From the NCBI GenBank assembly GCA_016287765.1, contig JAEEWS010000011.1, positions 1 through 64,000 of the forward strand: a stretch of DNA of 64,000 nucleotides. The letters are read 5' to 3'. The number at the start of each line of letters is the position of its first letter. Position 1 is the first letter of the stretch. The notes under the pieces are model-generated. The model saw only the letters and a program-made list of their open reading frames with translations. It searched no databases and had not been told where the DNA came from. The translations under genes and the position numbers were made by a program. This DNA comes from Lachnospiraceae bacterium (GTDB lineage: Bacteria > Bacillota_A > Clostridia > Lachnospirales > Lachnospiraceae). Of this stretch, positions 7,398-14,922 are shown piece by piece.

Positions 7398-8357
7398 TCA
7401 GTTGTTAGTAAAATACTCAGTTAAATATTCATCCATTAACTGATAATATTCTTTTGTTTTGTCAGGATCGCCTGTTAAGCCATGTCCCGAATTTGGAAAT
7501 TCCACAAAATCATGTGAGATTTTATACTCGTCAAGTTTATCTAATAGTGGATATTTCGCTTTAGGATTTACCATTCTATCTTTTGGACCATATGCTAACA
7601 GAATCGGAACTGAATTATCATTAATCATTGTTGCCACACTGATTTCATCAATAGCATTCTGGTATTCCTGCGTTCCAACATCCTCCGCAGTGAATGTTGT
7701 ACCTGCAAGTGTATTTATAAAAAAAGCTTTTTCTTCATTAGTTTGCATATCCCACAAATCAGGTTCAAATGATGCCGGCCCCGTTTCTTCAAAAACAAAT
7801 TTTATTGGTACAGGAAGCTGTTCAGGTTCTTTGTATGCCACCAGCATCGCAAGACACCCACCCGCAGAGCCACCGGAGGTAGCCATTTCATTTATGTGAT
7901 AGCCTCGGCTTTCACATTCTTTCACAACAGAATGGACGGCAGTCATAAGTTCCTCATACATACCGAGAATGGTTGCTCCGTTACCTTCCGTACGATAAGT
8001 GTAATTAACGGAAGCAAATATATATCCCTTAGACGCTAGATACTGACCGTGCTTTCTGCATTCTACTAAACTCTTGTCACCACCTGTAAAACCTCCACCG
8101 TGACTGTAAAAAATCAAGGAATAATTATCTTTGCTATTATCAGCAGGAAAGTAGATATCAAAATTATTAAGAGGTTTATCCCCGTAAGTTAAGTTTTCGA
8201 CAACATAACCAACATCTTCCGTAAAATTGACATCCAGATATTGATATCTCCTGTCAATAAGACGATTTGCAGAGATAACCACACCAATAATCACTGATAC
8301 GACGAAAGCAACAACACAAATAAATATAAAAATAATAGTTTTCATCTTTTTTCCCAT
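7398..8357 (-). CDS. Membrane-anchored alpha/beta hydrolase (esterase/lipase-like)
   Basis: With the ATG at 8357 (GGAGG eight bases upstream) the protein has 319 residues. It starts with a signal anchor of about 20 hydrophobic residues (IIFIFICVVAFVVSVIIGVV). The catalytic part has the oxyanion motif HGGGFTGG, the nucleophile elbow GGSAGG, an acid-loop candidate (LLAYGPKDRMV) and a late histidine in FPNSGHGL. These are hallmarks of the hormone-sensitive-lipase/carboxylesterase group that includes acetyl xylan and feruloyl esterases. With a glucosidase downstream, a role in deacylating plant glycans outside the membrane is plausible but unproven. Confidence 0.8.
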   Translation of the reverse strand: MGKKMKTIIFIFICVVAFVVSVIIGVVISANRLIDRRYQYLDVNFTEDVGYVVENLTYGDKPLNNFDIYFPADNSKDNYSLIFYSHGGGFTGGDKSLVECRKHGQYLASKGYIFASVNYTYRTEGNGATILGMYEELMTAVHSVVKECESRGYHINEMATSGGSAGGCLAMLVAYKEPEQLPVPIKFVFEETGPASFEPDLWDMQTNEEKAFFINTLAGTTFTAEDVGTQEYQNAIDEISVATMINDNSVPILLAYGPKDRMVNPKAKYPLLDKLDEYKISHDFVEFPNSGHGLTGDPDKTKEYYQLMDEYLTEYFTNN

Positions 8358-8359
8358 TC

Positions 8360-8449
8360 CTAAAAACCTCCAATAATTTTTGTCCCAATGATAAAACCTA
8401 ATACTACTCCTATTGCAATAACAATAAGTAAAATAATTATTTTCTTCAC
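8360..8449 (-). CDS. 29-residue single-span membrane peptide
   Basis: A GTG at 8449 has a perfect GGAGG eight bases upstream and opens 29 codons: MKKIIILLIVIAIGVVLGFI then IGTKIIGGF. An ATG at 8464 in the same frame would add five residues. The product is almost wholly a membrane helix with two leading lysines. Its last codons contain the GGAGG of the hydrolase gene, whose ATG starts two bases after the TAG, so the two are translationally linked. No annotated family is recognised. Confidence 0.55.
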   Translation of the reverse strand: MKKIIILLIVIAIGVVLGFIIGTKIIGGF

Positions 8450-8490
8450 TACTATTTCCTCCATTGACTGTCTCAAAATTAAATGCTATT

Positions 8491-8510
8491 ATAGGAACAG
8501 TTGTTCCTAT
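8491..8510. promoter_or_regulatory. TetR-type operator ATAGGAACA-N2-TGTTCCTAT
   Basis: Nine-base perfect arms are separated by two bases in the gap between the hydrolase operon and the divergent tetR gene. It covers the expected transcription start of the minus-strand promoter at 8515-8542, where a repressor would block transcription. Confidence 0.7.
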
Positions 8511-8514
8511 TTCC

Positions 8515-8542
8515 ATAATATATATAAATACTGTATTGTCAA
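8515..8542 (-). promoter_or_regulatory. Sigma-A promoter for the hydrolase-GH3 operon
   Basis: On the minus strand TTGACA (8537-8542) and TATTAT (8515-8520) are separated by 16 bases, followed directly by the palindromic operator. Confidence 0.7.
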
Positions 8543-8611
8543 CAAACAGAAAACAAATTTAACTTAAGCGGAACATAACACTACAATCTGTATCTTTTAG
8601 GGAGAGAGAAA

Positions 8612-9145
8612 ATGAGAAGAAAAGATATGTCAACGAAATTTATAAAATCTTGTCTCGCTGAAAGTTTTGTGAAATTGCTTTATGAGAAATCATATTCTGA
8701 CATTTCTGTAACAGATATCTGTAAAAAAGCAGGCTTTGGGCGAACAACCTATTATCGTCATTTTTCAAATCAAAAAGAAGAATTGCTAGATTATTTTTCA
8801 GAGTCAAGATTCACTGAATATAGAAATATGAATGAAACGTTATTTAAAGAAAACCAGGATTTGGCGATATTAACTCATATTTACAATAATAGGCAGTTTT
8901 TTATTTGTTTAAAAAAGCAAGGGTTATTTTATTATGTTTATAAAATGCTTCATCAAATGCTGTTTTGCAATAACCCGAACGACACAAGCGGAATGAGGTA
9001 TATCAACGGAATACGAAGCGGATGGTTCTTTGGGGTTATTGATACGTGGATTGAAGATGAATTCAATATAACACCAAAGGAAGTACTATCAGTTACGGCA
9101 GATGCACTCGTTGTGCTTTTAACACAATCCAGTCAGACAAATTGA
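8612..9145 (+). CDS. TetR-family transcriptional regulator
   Basis: The protein has 177 residues, within the usual 170-220 range. The N-terminal helix-turn-helix is clear (LAESFVKLLYEKSYSDISVTD, ICKKAGFGRTTYYRHFSNQK). The C-terminal ligand domain is of the TetR_C type found in many Firmicute regulators, ending with a V-T-A-D-A-L-V-V helix. A GGGAGAGAG site precedes the ATG. It is transcribed divergently from the small membrane peptide, hydrolase and GH3 genes, and the shared intergenic region holds a good palindromic operator, so local repression of that operon is the natural reading. The inducer is unknown. Confidence 0.85.
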   Translation: MRRKDMSTKFIKSCLAESFVKLLYEKSYSDISVTDICKKAGFGRTTYYRHFSNQKEELLDYFSESRFTEYRNMNETLFKENQDLAILTHIYNNRQFFICLKKQGLFYYVYKMLHQMLFCNNPNDTSGMRYINGIRSGWFFGVIDTWIEDEFNITPKEVLSVTADALVVLLTQSSQTN

Positions 9146-9295
9146 GACATTTGAAAGAAATCCGCCATTTTTTCTCTACCATCATGAAGGTTGACTCCTG
9201 ACATCAATAGAATATTCCGAGCCGCTTTTTTAACCTCATTATCATTCAATAAAAAGTAACAATACATCATATATATGTCACGTATTTATTGTAAT

Positions 9296-9332
9296 AAAAA
9301 TCTCAGTATCATTTCTAATACTGAGATTTTTT
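9296..9332 (+). terminator. Rho-independent terminator
   Basis: AAAATCTCAGTAT pairs with ATACTGAGATTTT across an eight-base loop, followed by a T run. The A run on the left would make it work on both strands. It separates tetR from the VirB4 fragment. Confidence 0.75.
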
Positions 9333-9371
9333 ATCATTATCTTAACTTAATGAGATGGAATAACGTCCTGT

Positions 9372-10562
9372 TTGTATACAAAAAACAGTGATTTGAGATA
9401 TCTGCTTTCTTACTTAATCCATATTGAGATGGATCTCCTCAATAACTTCAAGCGTCTGGGAGTACAGGCAAGCACACTTAACGGTGCAGAACGCCTAGAA
9501 CTGATACATCAGCAGTTCCATATGGGAGATGATGAGAAGTTCTTCTTTGACTGGAAATGGCTAGTGGGAAGCGGTCTTTCTGTAAAAGATTTTGTGGCTC
9601 CGGCAGGTATCAATTTCAAAAATGGCAGATTGTTCCAGATGGGAAATCTCTATGGCGCTATGAGTTTTTTAAGTATCACAGCTTCGGATATCTCAGACAG
9701 GATGCTTGCTGATTTTCTTGGCATGGAATCCAGCCAGATTGTGACCATGCATTTGCAGTCCGTTGATCAGACGGAAGCTATCAAGACTGTAAAGCATACC
9801 ATCACAGAACTTGATCGAAGCAAGATAGAGGAGCAGAAAAAGGCAGTAAGAGCTGGTTACGATATGGATATAATCCCTTCAGATCTGGCTACTTACGGCA
9901 AGGATGCAAAAGCGCTTTTGAAGGAATTGCAGAGCCAGAATGAGAGAATGTTCTTGTTGACCTTCTTGGTACTTAATACCGGAAAGACGGAGCAGGAGCT
10001 TGAAAATAATGTCTTCCAGGCTAATTCCATTGCTCAGAAGCATAACTGTAATTTGATAAGACTCAATTTCCAGCAGGAGCAAGGACTTATGAGTTCCCTT
10101 CCTCTTGCCTATAACGAGATTGAGATTCAGCGAGGCATGACCACAAGCTCTACAGCAATCTTTGTGCCTTTTACCACACAGGAGCTGTTTCAGGCAGGTA
10201 ATGAGGCGCTTTACTACGGCCTCAATGCTCTTTCCAATAATTTGATTATGGTAGACAGAAAGAAGCTGAAAAACCCGAACGGACTAATCCTTGGTACTCC
10301 AGGTTCAGGTAAATCTTTCTCTGCAAAAAGAGAAATCGCAAATGCGTTTCTGGTGACAGATGATGACGTAATCATTTCAGATCCTGAGGCAGAGTATAGT
10401 GCTCTGGTGAAAAGATTTGGCGGTCAGGTCATCAAAATCAGTCCTACCAGTACCCAGTATATCAATCCTATGGACATCAATATGAATTATTCGGATGATG
10501 ATAATCCGATTGCCCTGAAGGCTGATTTCATATTGTCTTTAGCTTTCAAGCTCTTTCAGTAG
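9372..10562 (+). pseudogene. Double-truncated VirB4/TraE-type conjugation ATPase
   Basis: About 390 residues match the middle of VirB4-like ATPases of ICEs. They include the pre-ATPase region (METDLxxxFKQLGV-like IEMDLLNNFKRLGV, LNGAERLELIHQQF) and the Walker A loop LGTPGSGKSFSAKRE, followed by DPEAEYSALVKRFGGQVIKI. Complete proteins have about 800 residues. Here the first ~170 are missing, and the frame breaks after ALKADFILSL, before Walker B. The last codons (AFKLFQ) are antisense to the truncated RepA gene, so a deletion joined the two at about 10545. No other type IV secretion genes remain in the window. Confidence 0.75.
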
Positions 10563-10814
10563 TTTCATAGCTTTCTGATTAGCGCAGTGCAGATCTTCCT
10601 GGATATTCTCCAAGGTGTAATAGACATACACTCGTCCCTGATCATCAATCCAGTGATTCTTCTTGGATAGAGATACCCGATTAAGGAATAAGCCATATAG
10701 AACCTTGGCATCCGTTGAGAGCTTTGCGAACTTTTCATCCTTAAAAAGAATCTGTGGAATCATATAAAAGGCAAACTGCTCCGACTCTTCTTCTCGAAAA
10801 TATCCAAAGTCCAT
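10539..10814 (-). pseudogene. Truncated RepA_N replication initiator (second copy)
   Basis: The 91 residues closely parallel the first ~90 of the intact RepA at 14919-15884: the segment EQFAFYMIPQILFKDEKFAK, then LSTDAKVLYGLFLNRVSLS, then YVYYTLENIQEDLHCANQKA. The frame stops after KLLKELES, where the intact copy continues KAGLIERQKQ. AGAGGCG precedes the start at 10814. Amino-acid differences from the intact copy show it comes from a different element rather than a recent duplication. It is joined tail to tail with the VirB4 remnant. Confidence 0.75.
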
Positions 10815-10824
10815 AAGCGCCTCT

Positions 10825-11040
10825 TTATGAATTGCCTGTAGCAGCTTTCTTCTTCTCTCTGTGCTCAGCTACAATATTCTGGTAGCACGGAAAACAGAAG
10901 GTTCTGCCATTGCCATAAGCGCAAGGATGCTTGCAATTACAAGGTATGACTGGACCAATCTTTGGTTCTACACTATGAGGCACTCGCGAAATACCATTTT
11001 TGTTGAAGTTCTTCTGAACTTTTTTATATCCTTTATTCAT
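10825..11040 (-). CDS. Small cysteine-rich ICE protein (putative zinc ribbon)
   Basis: With the ATG at 11040 (AAAGGAG nine bases upstream) the protein has 71 residues. It has a basic N-terminus and a cluster C-N-C-K-H-P-C-A-Y-G-N-G-R-T-F-C-F-P-C that could bind zinc. It is ten bases upstream of the truncated repA and downstream of the DUF5688 gene, a setting seen in Lachnospiraceae integrative elements. No function is known to me. Confidence 0.6.
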   Translation of the reverse strand: MNKGYKKVQKNFNKNGISRVPHSVEPKIGPVIPCNCKHPCAYGNGRTFCFPCYQNIVAEHREKKKAATGNS

Positions 11041-11114
11041 CTTGGATATCTCCTTTCTCCATTGAAAAAGGCTCCCCATATTGGGAAGCCTCTCTCATCA
11101 ATAATTACCGGATT

Positions 11115-12170
11115 TTACAAAGAAGTCTCATGCTTCTTGTTTGCAACTTTTGTGGCTGCATCCATAGCCGGTTCTTTCTTTGCAATCTCCTTCTTCTTTT
11201 CTTTCAGATCTCCAAGAACGGAATCCTTATCAGCTGAATCATGTTCAGCCTCGCGCTGTCTTTCCTCATACTTATCAGCCAGCTCAAAAATATGATTCTG
11301 ACTATCGTAGTGGTAGACATGATCAGTAAGCTGATCTGCAGGCTCAACCTGAGTAGCATTGACCTCTTTGACCATATTTTCAAGCTCTTTGGCTGTCATC
11401 TGACCATTGTCTCTTACCAATAGCACCTCGTGGATACTGCTTGGAAGAACGAAGAAGTCACCGCCCATCTTTTCAGCTGCATCCTCCATGAAATTCGGAT
11501 ATGCGATAACTCCTGCGCCATGAATCTTATCAGGAACAGAAGCTACAAACATCTGCTCATCCTCCGGCGCTACCTCAGGAAGCATGCCAGGTGCAAGCTC
11601 ACTCATCACTTCAGACATGCCTCTGATTTCAGAAGGTCTGATTTCAGGTGCATTTTCTAAAGCGTCTGCGCGAAGCTGTTCCTTGGTAATACCGTACTGA
11701 TCAAGCATCTGATTGGTAATAAGAATAGTCCCATTACCGGAATCCGTCTGATCAAGGATAATGCGATATACAACCGCCATATCCTCCATCTTCTCATGAG
11801 GAACATTCTGAAGAAGATCTGCATTTCTCTCAGCAGAAACAACCTCCATAGAAAGCTTGCTCTTCATCTGCTCATAATCAGAAATGGAATCCAGATCGAA
11901 CTGAGGCGATTCACGAAGCCCATTCTCAACGGCATCTGCAAAGCGATCCGCAATCTCAGCGATATCCGTACCTTTCTCATACTCGGCATACGCCTTCTCA
12001 ATGCTGATGTTTACGCCAATCGCACTGTCTACCGGCTTTACCGTAATGGCATCGTAGCTGTCGTTCATCTTTTCTACTCTACGAGACTCGACTTCAACAT
12101 CAGCTCCTCTGCCAGCAAGTACGTCCTTTAACGCATCCTGGAAATCTTCTTTGAAACGTTCATAATCCAT
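11115..12170 (-). CDS. DUF5688-family ICE accessory protein
   Basis: The 351-residue protein starts MDYERFKEDFQDALKDVLAG and has a mixed alpha/beta core with IGVNISIEKAYAEYEKGTDI, DAVENGL, then MAVVYRIILD, FVLPSSIHEVLLV and a charged coiled C-terminus. This pattern matches the DUF5688 proteins common in mobile elements of gut Clostridia, whose role is unknown. There is no signal peptide or membrane segment. AAAAGGAG precedes the start. The last ~60 residues are a Lys/Glu-rich helix, possibly a partner-binding tail. Confidence 0.7.
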   Translation of the reverse strand: MDYERFKEDFQDALKDVLAGRGADVEVESRRVEKMNDSYDAITVKPVDSAIGVNISIEKAYAEYEKGTDIAEIADRFADAVENGLRESPQFDLDSISDYEQMKSKLSMEVVSAERNADLLQNVPHEKMEDMAVVYRIILDQTDSGNGTILITNQMLDQYGITKEQLRADALENAPEIRPSEIRGMSEVMSELAPGMLPEVAPEDEQMFVASVPDKIHGAGVIAYPNFMEDAAEKMGGDFFVLPSSIHEVLLVRDNGQMTAKELENMVKEVNATQVEPADQLTDHVYHYDSQNHIFELADKYEERQREAEHDSADKDSVLGDLKEKKKEIAKKEPAMDAATKVANKKHETSL

Positions 12171-12235
12171 ATTCAGTTTTCTCCTTTTCTTTTTGCATTA
12201 TCAATAGAAACACCGGCGCGCGCTTACCGAAATTG

Positions 12236-12301
12236 GCAATAAAAAAAGCGTCCGGCTTCGCGACTTTACAATCACGAGCTGACGCTCTTTACTTTGCCTA
12301 T
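12236..12301 (-). terminator. Hairpin with T run ahead of the DUF5688 gene
   Basis: On the minus strand GGCAAAGTAAAGAGCGTC pairs imperfectly with GACGCTTTTTTTATTGCC around a loop of about 30 bases. It lies 65 bases upstream of DUF5688 and after the CD1845-like gene, so it ends the parB/XRE-side transcripts or attenuates DUF5688. Confidence 0.6.
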
Positions 12302-12447
12302 TTACTTTCTGCAGAAAAGGATCTCAAAGGAAGTTTTTTGCTTCACTTCATTAAATCCATTGTAATAATATCATAGGAATTTTCTTGTGAAAATGCATGG
12401 CAAGTGTATTCTTAGTGCCCTTTGGGTGTATTATTTGTACCTTTGAC

Positions 12448-12762
12448 TCAAATCATATCTAAAAATTCTTTTATTGCTATTAGGACAGTATCTCCAGCAT
12501 AGCAAATTATATGTGGAAAAGCACCTATTATAGAGCCAAATATCAATGCCTCTAAAAACATCTTCCAGTCAATCGGTGATGCAAACAAAAAGGTAAAGGA
12601 TAATAGCACAAAGAGGCCTCCAATTATTCCGCAAACCAGACCAAGCACACCACTTGCAAAATGAACCATAGCTATAAGGACTGTCAAAACAGCCTGTACC
12701 GGTAAGAGAAGTATTCTCAATATTATACGGATGAAAACTCTAAATGCACTTATTGCCATCAT
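12448..12762 (-). CDS. CD1845-like integral membrane protein
   Basis: The protein has 104 residues with a basic N-terminus and three hydrophobic stretches (IILRILLLPVQAVLTVLIAM, GLVCGIIGGLFVLLSFTFLF, FLEALIFGSIIGAFPHIICY). Size, the RILLLPVQAVLTVL opening and position beside an XRE gene and DUF5688 match the CD1845 family carried by Tn916-type and other clostridial elements. GGGGGA precedes the paired ATG codons at 12762. The function of the family is unknown; a role in the conjugation machinery is often assumed from context. Confidence 0.65.
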   Translation of the reverse strand: MMAISAFRVFIRIILRILLLPVQAVLTVLIAMVHFASGVLGLVCGIIGGLFVLLSFTFLFASPIDWKMFLEALIFGSIIGAFPHIICYAGDTVLIAIKEFLDMI

Positions 12763-12770
12763 AAATCCCC

Positions 12771-13091
12771 CTATTTATCCAATATCTGTTCTATAAACTT
12801 AATTACCTCATTTTGTTCTGTAGCATTCAGCTTAGAATAAAGTTGATAATACTTACCTAATCGCTTCATTCTGGCTTCTTCCTCAGAATTATTACCATAG
12901 AGCAGCCAATTACTGGACACATCATATAATGCAGAAAACTCTCGAATTTCTTCTGCAGATACTACTCTCTTGCCAGACTCAATCGCACTAAGAGTTGGTC
13001 GCGACATTTCCATAGAACGTGCTGCATCCTCTTGATGAATACCAGCCTTATTTCTTGCCTCTTTTAATCTATCAGCTATAGTTTTATCCAT
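12771..13091 (-). CDS. Autoregulated XRE-family repressor
   Basis: The 106 residues hold a Cro/CI domain (IADRLKEARNKAGIHQEDAA, MSRPTLSAIESGKRVVSAEE, YDVSSNWLLYG) followed by a short helical tail (LYSKLNATEQNEVIKFIEQI). It is 8 bases upstream of the CD1845-like gene in the same direction. Two copies of a 19-bp palindrome (ATGTCAG-N5-CTGACAT) frame its own promoter, which strongly suggests it represses itself and the genes downstream. Such repressors control transfer modules in integrative elements. Confidence 0.85.
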   Translation of the reverse strand: MDKTIADRLKEARNKAGIHQEDAARSMEMSRPTLSAIESGKRVVSAEEIREFSALYDVSSNWLLYGNNSEEEARMKRLGKYYQLYSKLNATEQNEVIKFIEQILDK

Positions 13092-13102
13092 ATTTCACCT
13101 CC

Positions 13103-13166
13103 ATGTCAGCATTCCTGACATCTTTATAATAGCACATTCATTTTCCGATGTCAGCATTTCTGACAT
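13103..13166 (-). promoter_or_regulatory. Promoter with two identical-arm operators for the XRE repressor
   Basis: Operators ATGTCAG-CATTC-CTGACAT (13103-13121) and ATGTCAG-CATTT-CTGACAT (13148-13166) have centres 45 bp apart. On the minus strand the right-hand operator supplies a CTGACA -35 box, and TATTAT follows after 17 bases as the -10 box. The left-hand operator overlaps the transcript start and ends just before the GGAGGTG ribosome-binding site. Confidence 0.8.
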
Positions 13167-13187
13167 GAATATTCATAAATATTTCCA

Positions 13188-13208
13188 GACTCATGAAAAT
13201 CATGAGCC
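13188..13208 (-). repeat. 21-bp dyad repeat, copy 1 (after parB)
   Basis: The sequence has nine-base arms GRCTCATGA / TCATGAGYC around three bases and lies just past the parB stop. It matches three copies inside repA. It could also act as a transcript-end hairpin, but no T run follows. Confidence 0.6.
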
Positions 13209-13229
13209 TGGAATCATGATAAATATTAT

Positions 13230-14138
13230 TTATGCTCTGTTACCTGCCCATTGCTCCAATAGCTGTAGAATCTGCATTTCCATCTCTCTAGCTGTTGTTT
13301 TCTGAGGGAAATATTTTTGAAGAATGCTACTGTCAAACACCACACGGTTTAGAGGATTTTTCTTTTCCTCGTCCATTATTCTTTCTATGAGTTCTGCAGT
13401 ACAATTCCCTTCCTGACTTGATTTCTTCAATCGCTGTGCTTGTGATAATGACGGAGTAGTCTGTGCTATTTCCATTGCCTCATAAAACTCTTTCTGCTCT
13501 TCCGGCTTCATATAGGAAATCTCTACTGCAGGATTAAAAGCTATTTTCTTTTCATCTACAAGATCAAGAAGCTCTGGAATAAGATTGTTTAGCCTTACAA
13601 ACCTCTGCACCGTTCTAGCACTTTCACCGGTTTGCTTTGCCAGCTCTTCATCTGCGCGTAACCTCGTGCCAACTTGACACGAAGTAAGATCTGTTCGCTT
13701 TCCCTGATGCTTTAGTGCCTCCATCTTCATTTTATAAGCCTTTGCCCTTTCACTTGGCAAAATATGTTCCCTCTGTAGATTAGAATCAACCATCAAAATG
13801 GTTGCTGTATCATCGTCCATTTCACGAATAATTGCAGGGACTTCTTTTTTCCCCGCCATGATGGAAGCATACCTTCTTCTGTGTCCAGAAATCATCTCGT
13901 ATTCTCCATTACCATCAGGACGAATTATTACAGGTACGAGTACTCCGTATTCTCTAATACTATCAACAGTTTTTCTCATATCCTCGTCATCAAGCACCTT
14001 GAATGGGTGATTTTTAAACTCATGAATCTGATTGACCGGAATCATAACAACCTGCTCGCCGGTCTCTTGTCTCTTTTCTTCAGTTGTAAAAATATCTTCA
14101 TAGCTCTTTAAGCTAATATTAGTTCCTCTTCTGGTCAT
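13230..14138 (-). CDS. parB: ParB/Spo0J-family partition protein
   Basis: The 302-residue protein has the ParB N-terminal CTP-binding domain (MIPVNQIHEFKNHPFKVLDD, EYGVLVPVIIRPDG, MISGHRRRYASIMAG with the G-x-R-R-x-R-x-x-A box). A helix-turn-helix follows (ADEELAKQTGESARTVQRFV) and then a C-terminal dimerisation region. The start overlaps the parA end by 20 bases, with GGAGGTG upstream. With ParA and RepA it forms a replication/partition operon characteristic of plasmids and of ICEs that replicate autonomously after excision. A dyad element just downstream may be its centromere. Confidence 0.9.
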   Translation of the reverse strand: MTRRGTNISLKSYEDIFTTEEKRQETGEQVVMIPVNQIHEFKNHPFKVLDDEDMRKTVDSIREYGVLVPVIIRPDGNGEYEMISGHRRRYASIMAGKKEVPAIIREMDDDTATILMVDSNLQREHILPSERAKAYKMKMEALKHQGKRTDLTSCQVGTRLRADEELAKQTGESARTVQRFVRLNNLIPELLDLVDEKKIAFNPAVEISYMKPEEQKEFYEAMEIAQTTPSLSQAQRLKKSSQEGNCTAELIERIMDEEKKNPLNRVVFDSSILQKYFPQKTTAREMEMQILQLLEQWAGNRA

Positions 14139-14922
14139 AGCTAAGCACCTCCTGTGTTAATGATGAATAAGCTTCAGCAACTTTGCCTGAAGGATCATAA
14201 GCAAAAATGCTTTTCCCTTCTGCACTCGTCTCAGCAGCTCTAACTGATCTTGGAATCTCTGTCTCAAACACATTTATCTTGTTGCAGTAGGTATCACGAA
14301 TTAAATTACTGATATCCTTGGCATAATTCGTTCTAGCTTCTACCATAGTAATTAGAATTCCTTCAATGCATAACTTAGGATTAATTTGACGCTTAACCTG
14401 GCTTATTGTTGCAAGTAGTTGTTCTAAGCCTTTTGCTGATAAGTAGTTTGCCTGAACAGGAACTAAAGTTGCATCAGCAGCTGCAAGAGCATTTACAGTT
14501 AGCATTCCAAGGCTCGGCATACAATCCAAAAGAATATAATCATAATCTTCTCTGAGTGTCTCTAGAAACTGCTTAAGAATACGCTCTCTATTCATAGTAT
14601 TCACAAGTGATACTTCTAGCCCTGCAAGAGAAATATTTGAAGGGATTAAATCAATACCTTCCTGCTGATGGATCAACACCTCATCCAGCGCCACTGGATT
14701 TTCACTTATTGTTCCATTCAGAAGATCTGAGAGTGTAAGTTCCAAATCATCAGGTTGTGGATACCCCAGGCTGATCGTAAGTGATGCTTGGGGATCTGCA
14801 TCTATTAGAAGCACCTTTTTCCCCTGTTTGGATAATCCGATCCCTAAACTTTCTACTGTAGTAGTCTTTGCTGTGCCACCTTTCTGGTTAACTACAGCAA
14901 TAATTGTTGCCTTATTTTTCAT
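14119..14922 (-). CDS. parA: ParA-family partition ATPase
   Basis: The 267 residues carry the deviant Walker A motif (AVVNQKGGTAKTTTVESLG), the A' motif (LLIDADPQASLT), and Walker B (YDYILLDCMPSLGMLTVNAL). The start at 14922 overlaps the repA stop as ATGA and has GGAAGGAG upstream, giving tight coupling with repA. This type ParA has no N-terminal DNA-binding extension. It should act on the nucleoid with ParB to segregate the excised or replicating element. Confidence 0.92.
   Translation of the reverse strand: MKNKATIIAVVNQKGGTAKTTTVESLGIGLSKQGKKVLLIDADPQASLTISLGYPQPDDLELTLSDLLNGTISENPVALDEVLIHQQEGIDLIPSNISLAGLEVSLVNTMNRERILKQFLETLREDYDYILLDCMPSLGMLTVNALAAADATLVPVQANYLSAKGLEQLLATISQVKRQINPKLCIEGILITMVEARTNYAKDISNLIRDTYCNKINVFETEIPRSVRAAETSAEGKSIFAYDPSGKVAEAYSSLTQEVLSYDQKRN

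Noticed and set aside
12448..12762. Phage holin
   Set aside because: Three membrane spans and small size would fit, but the context and sequence start match the ICE CD1845-type family and no lysis gene is near.
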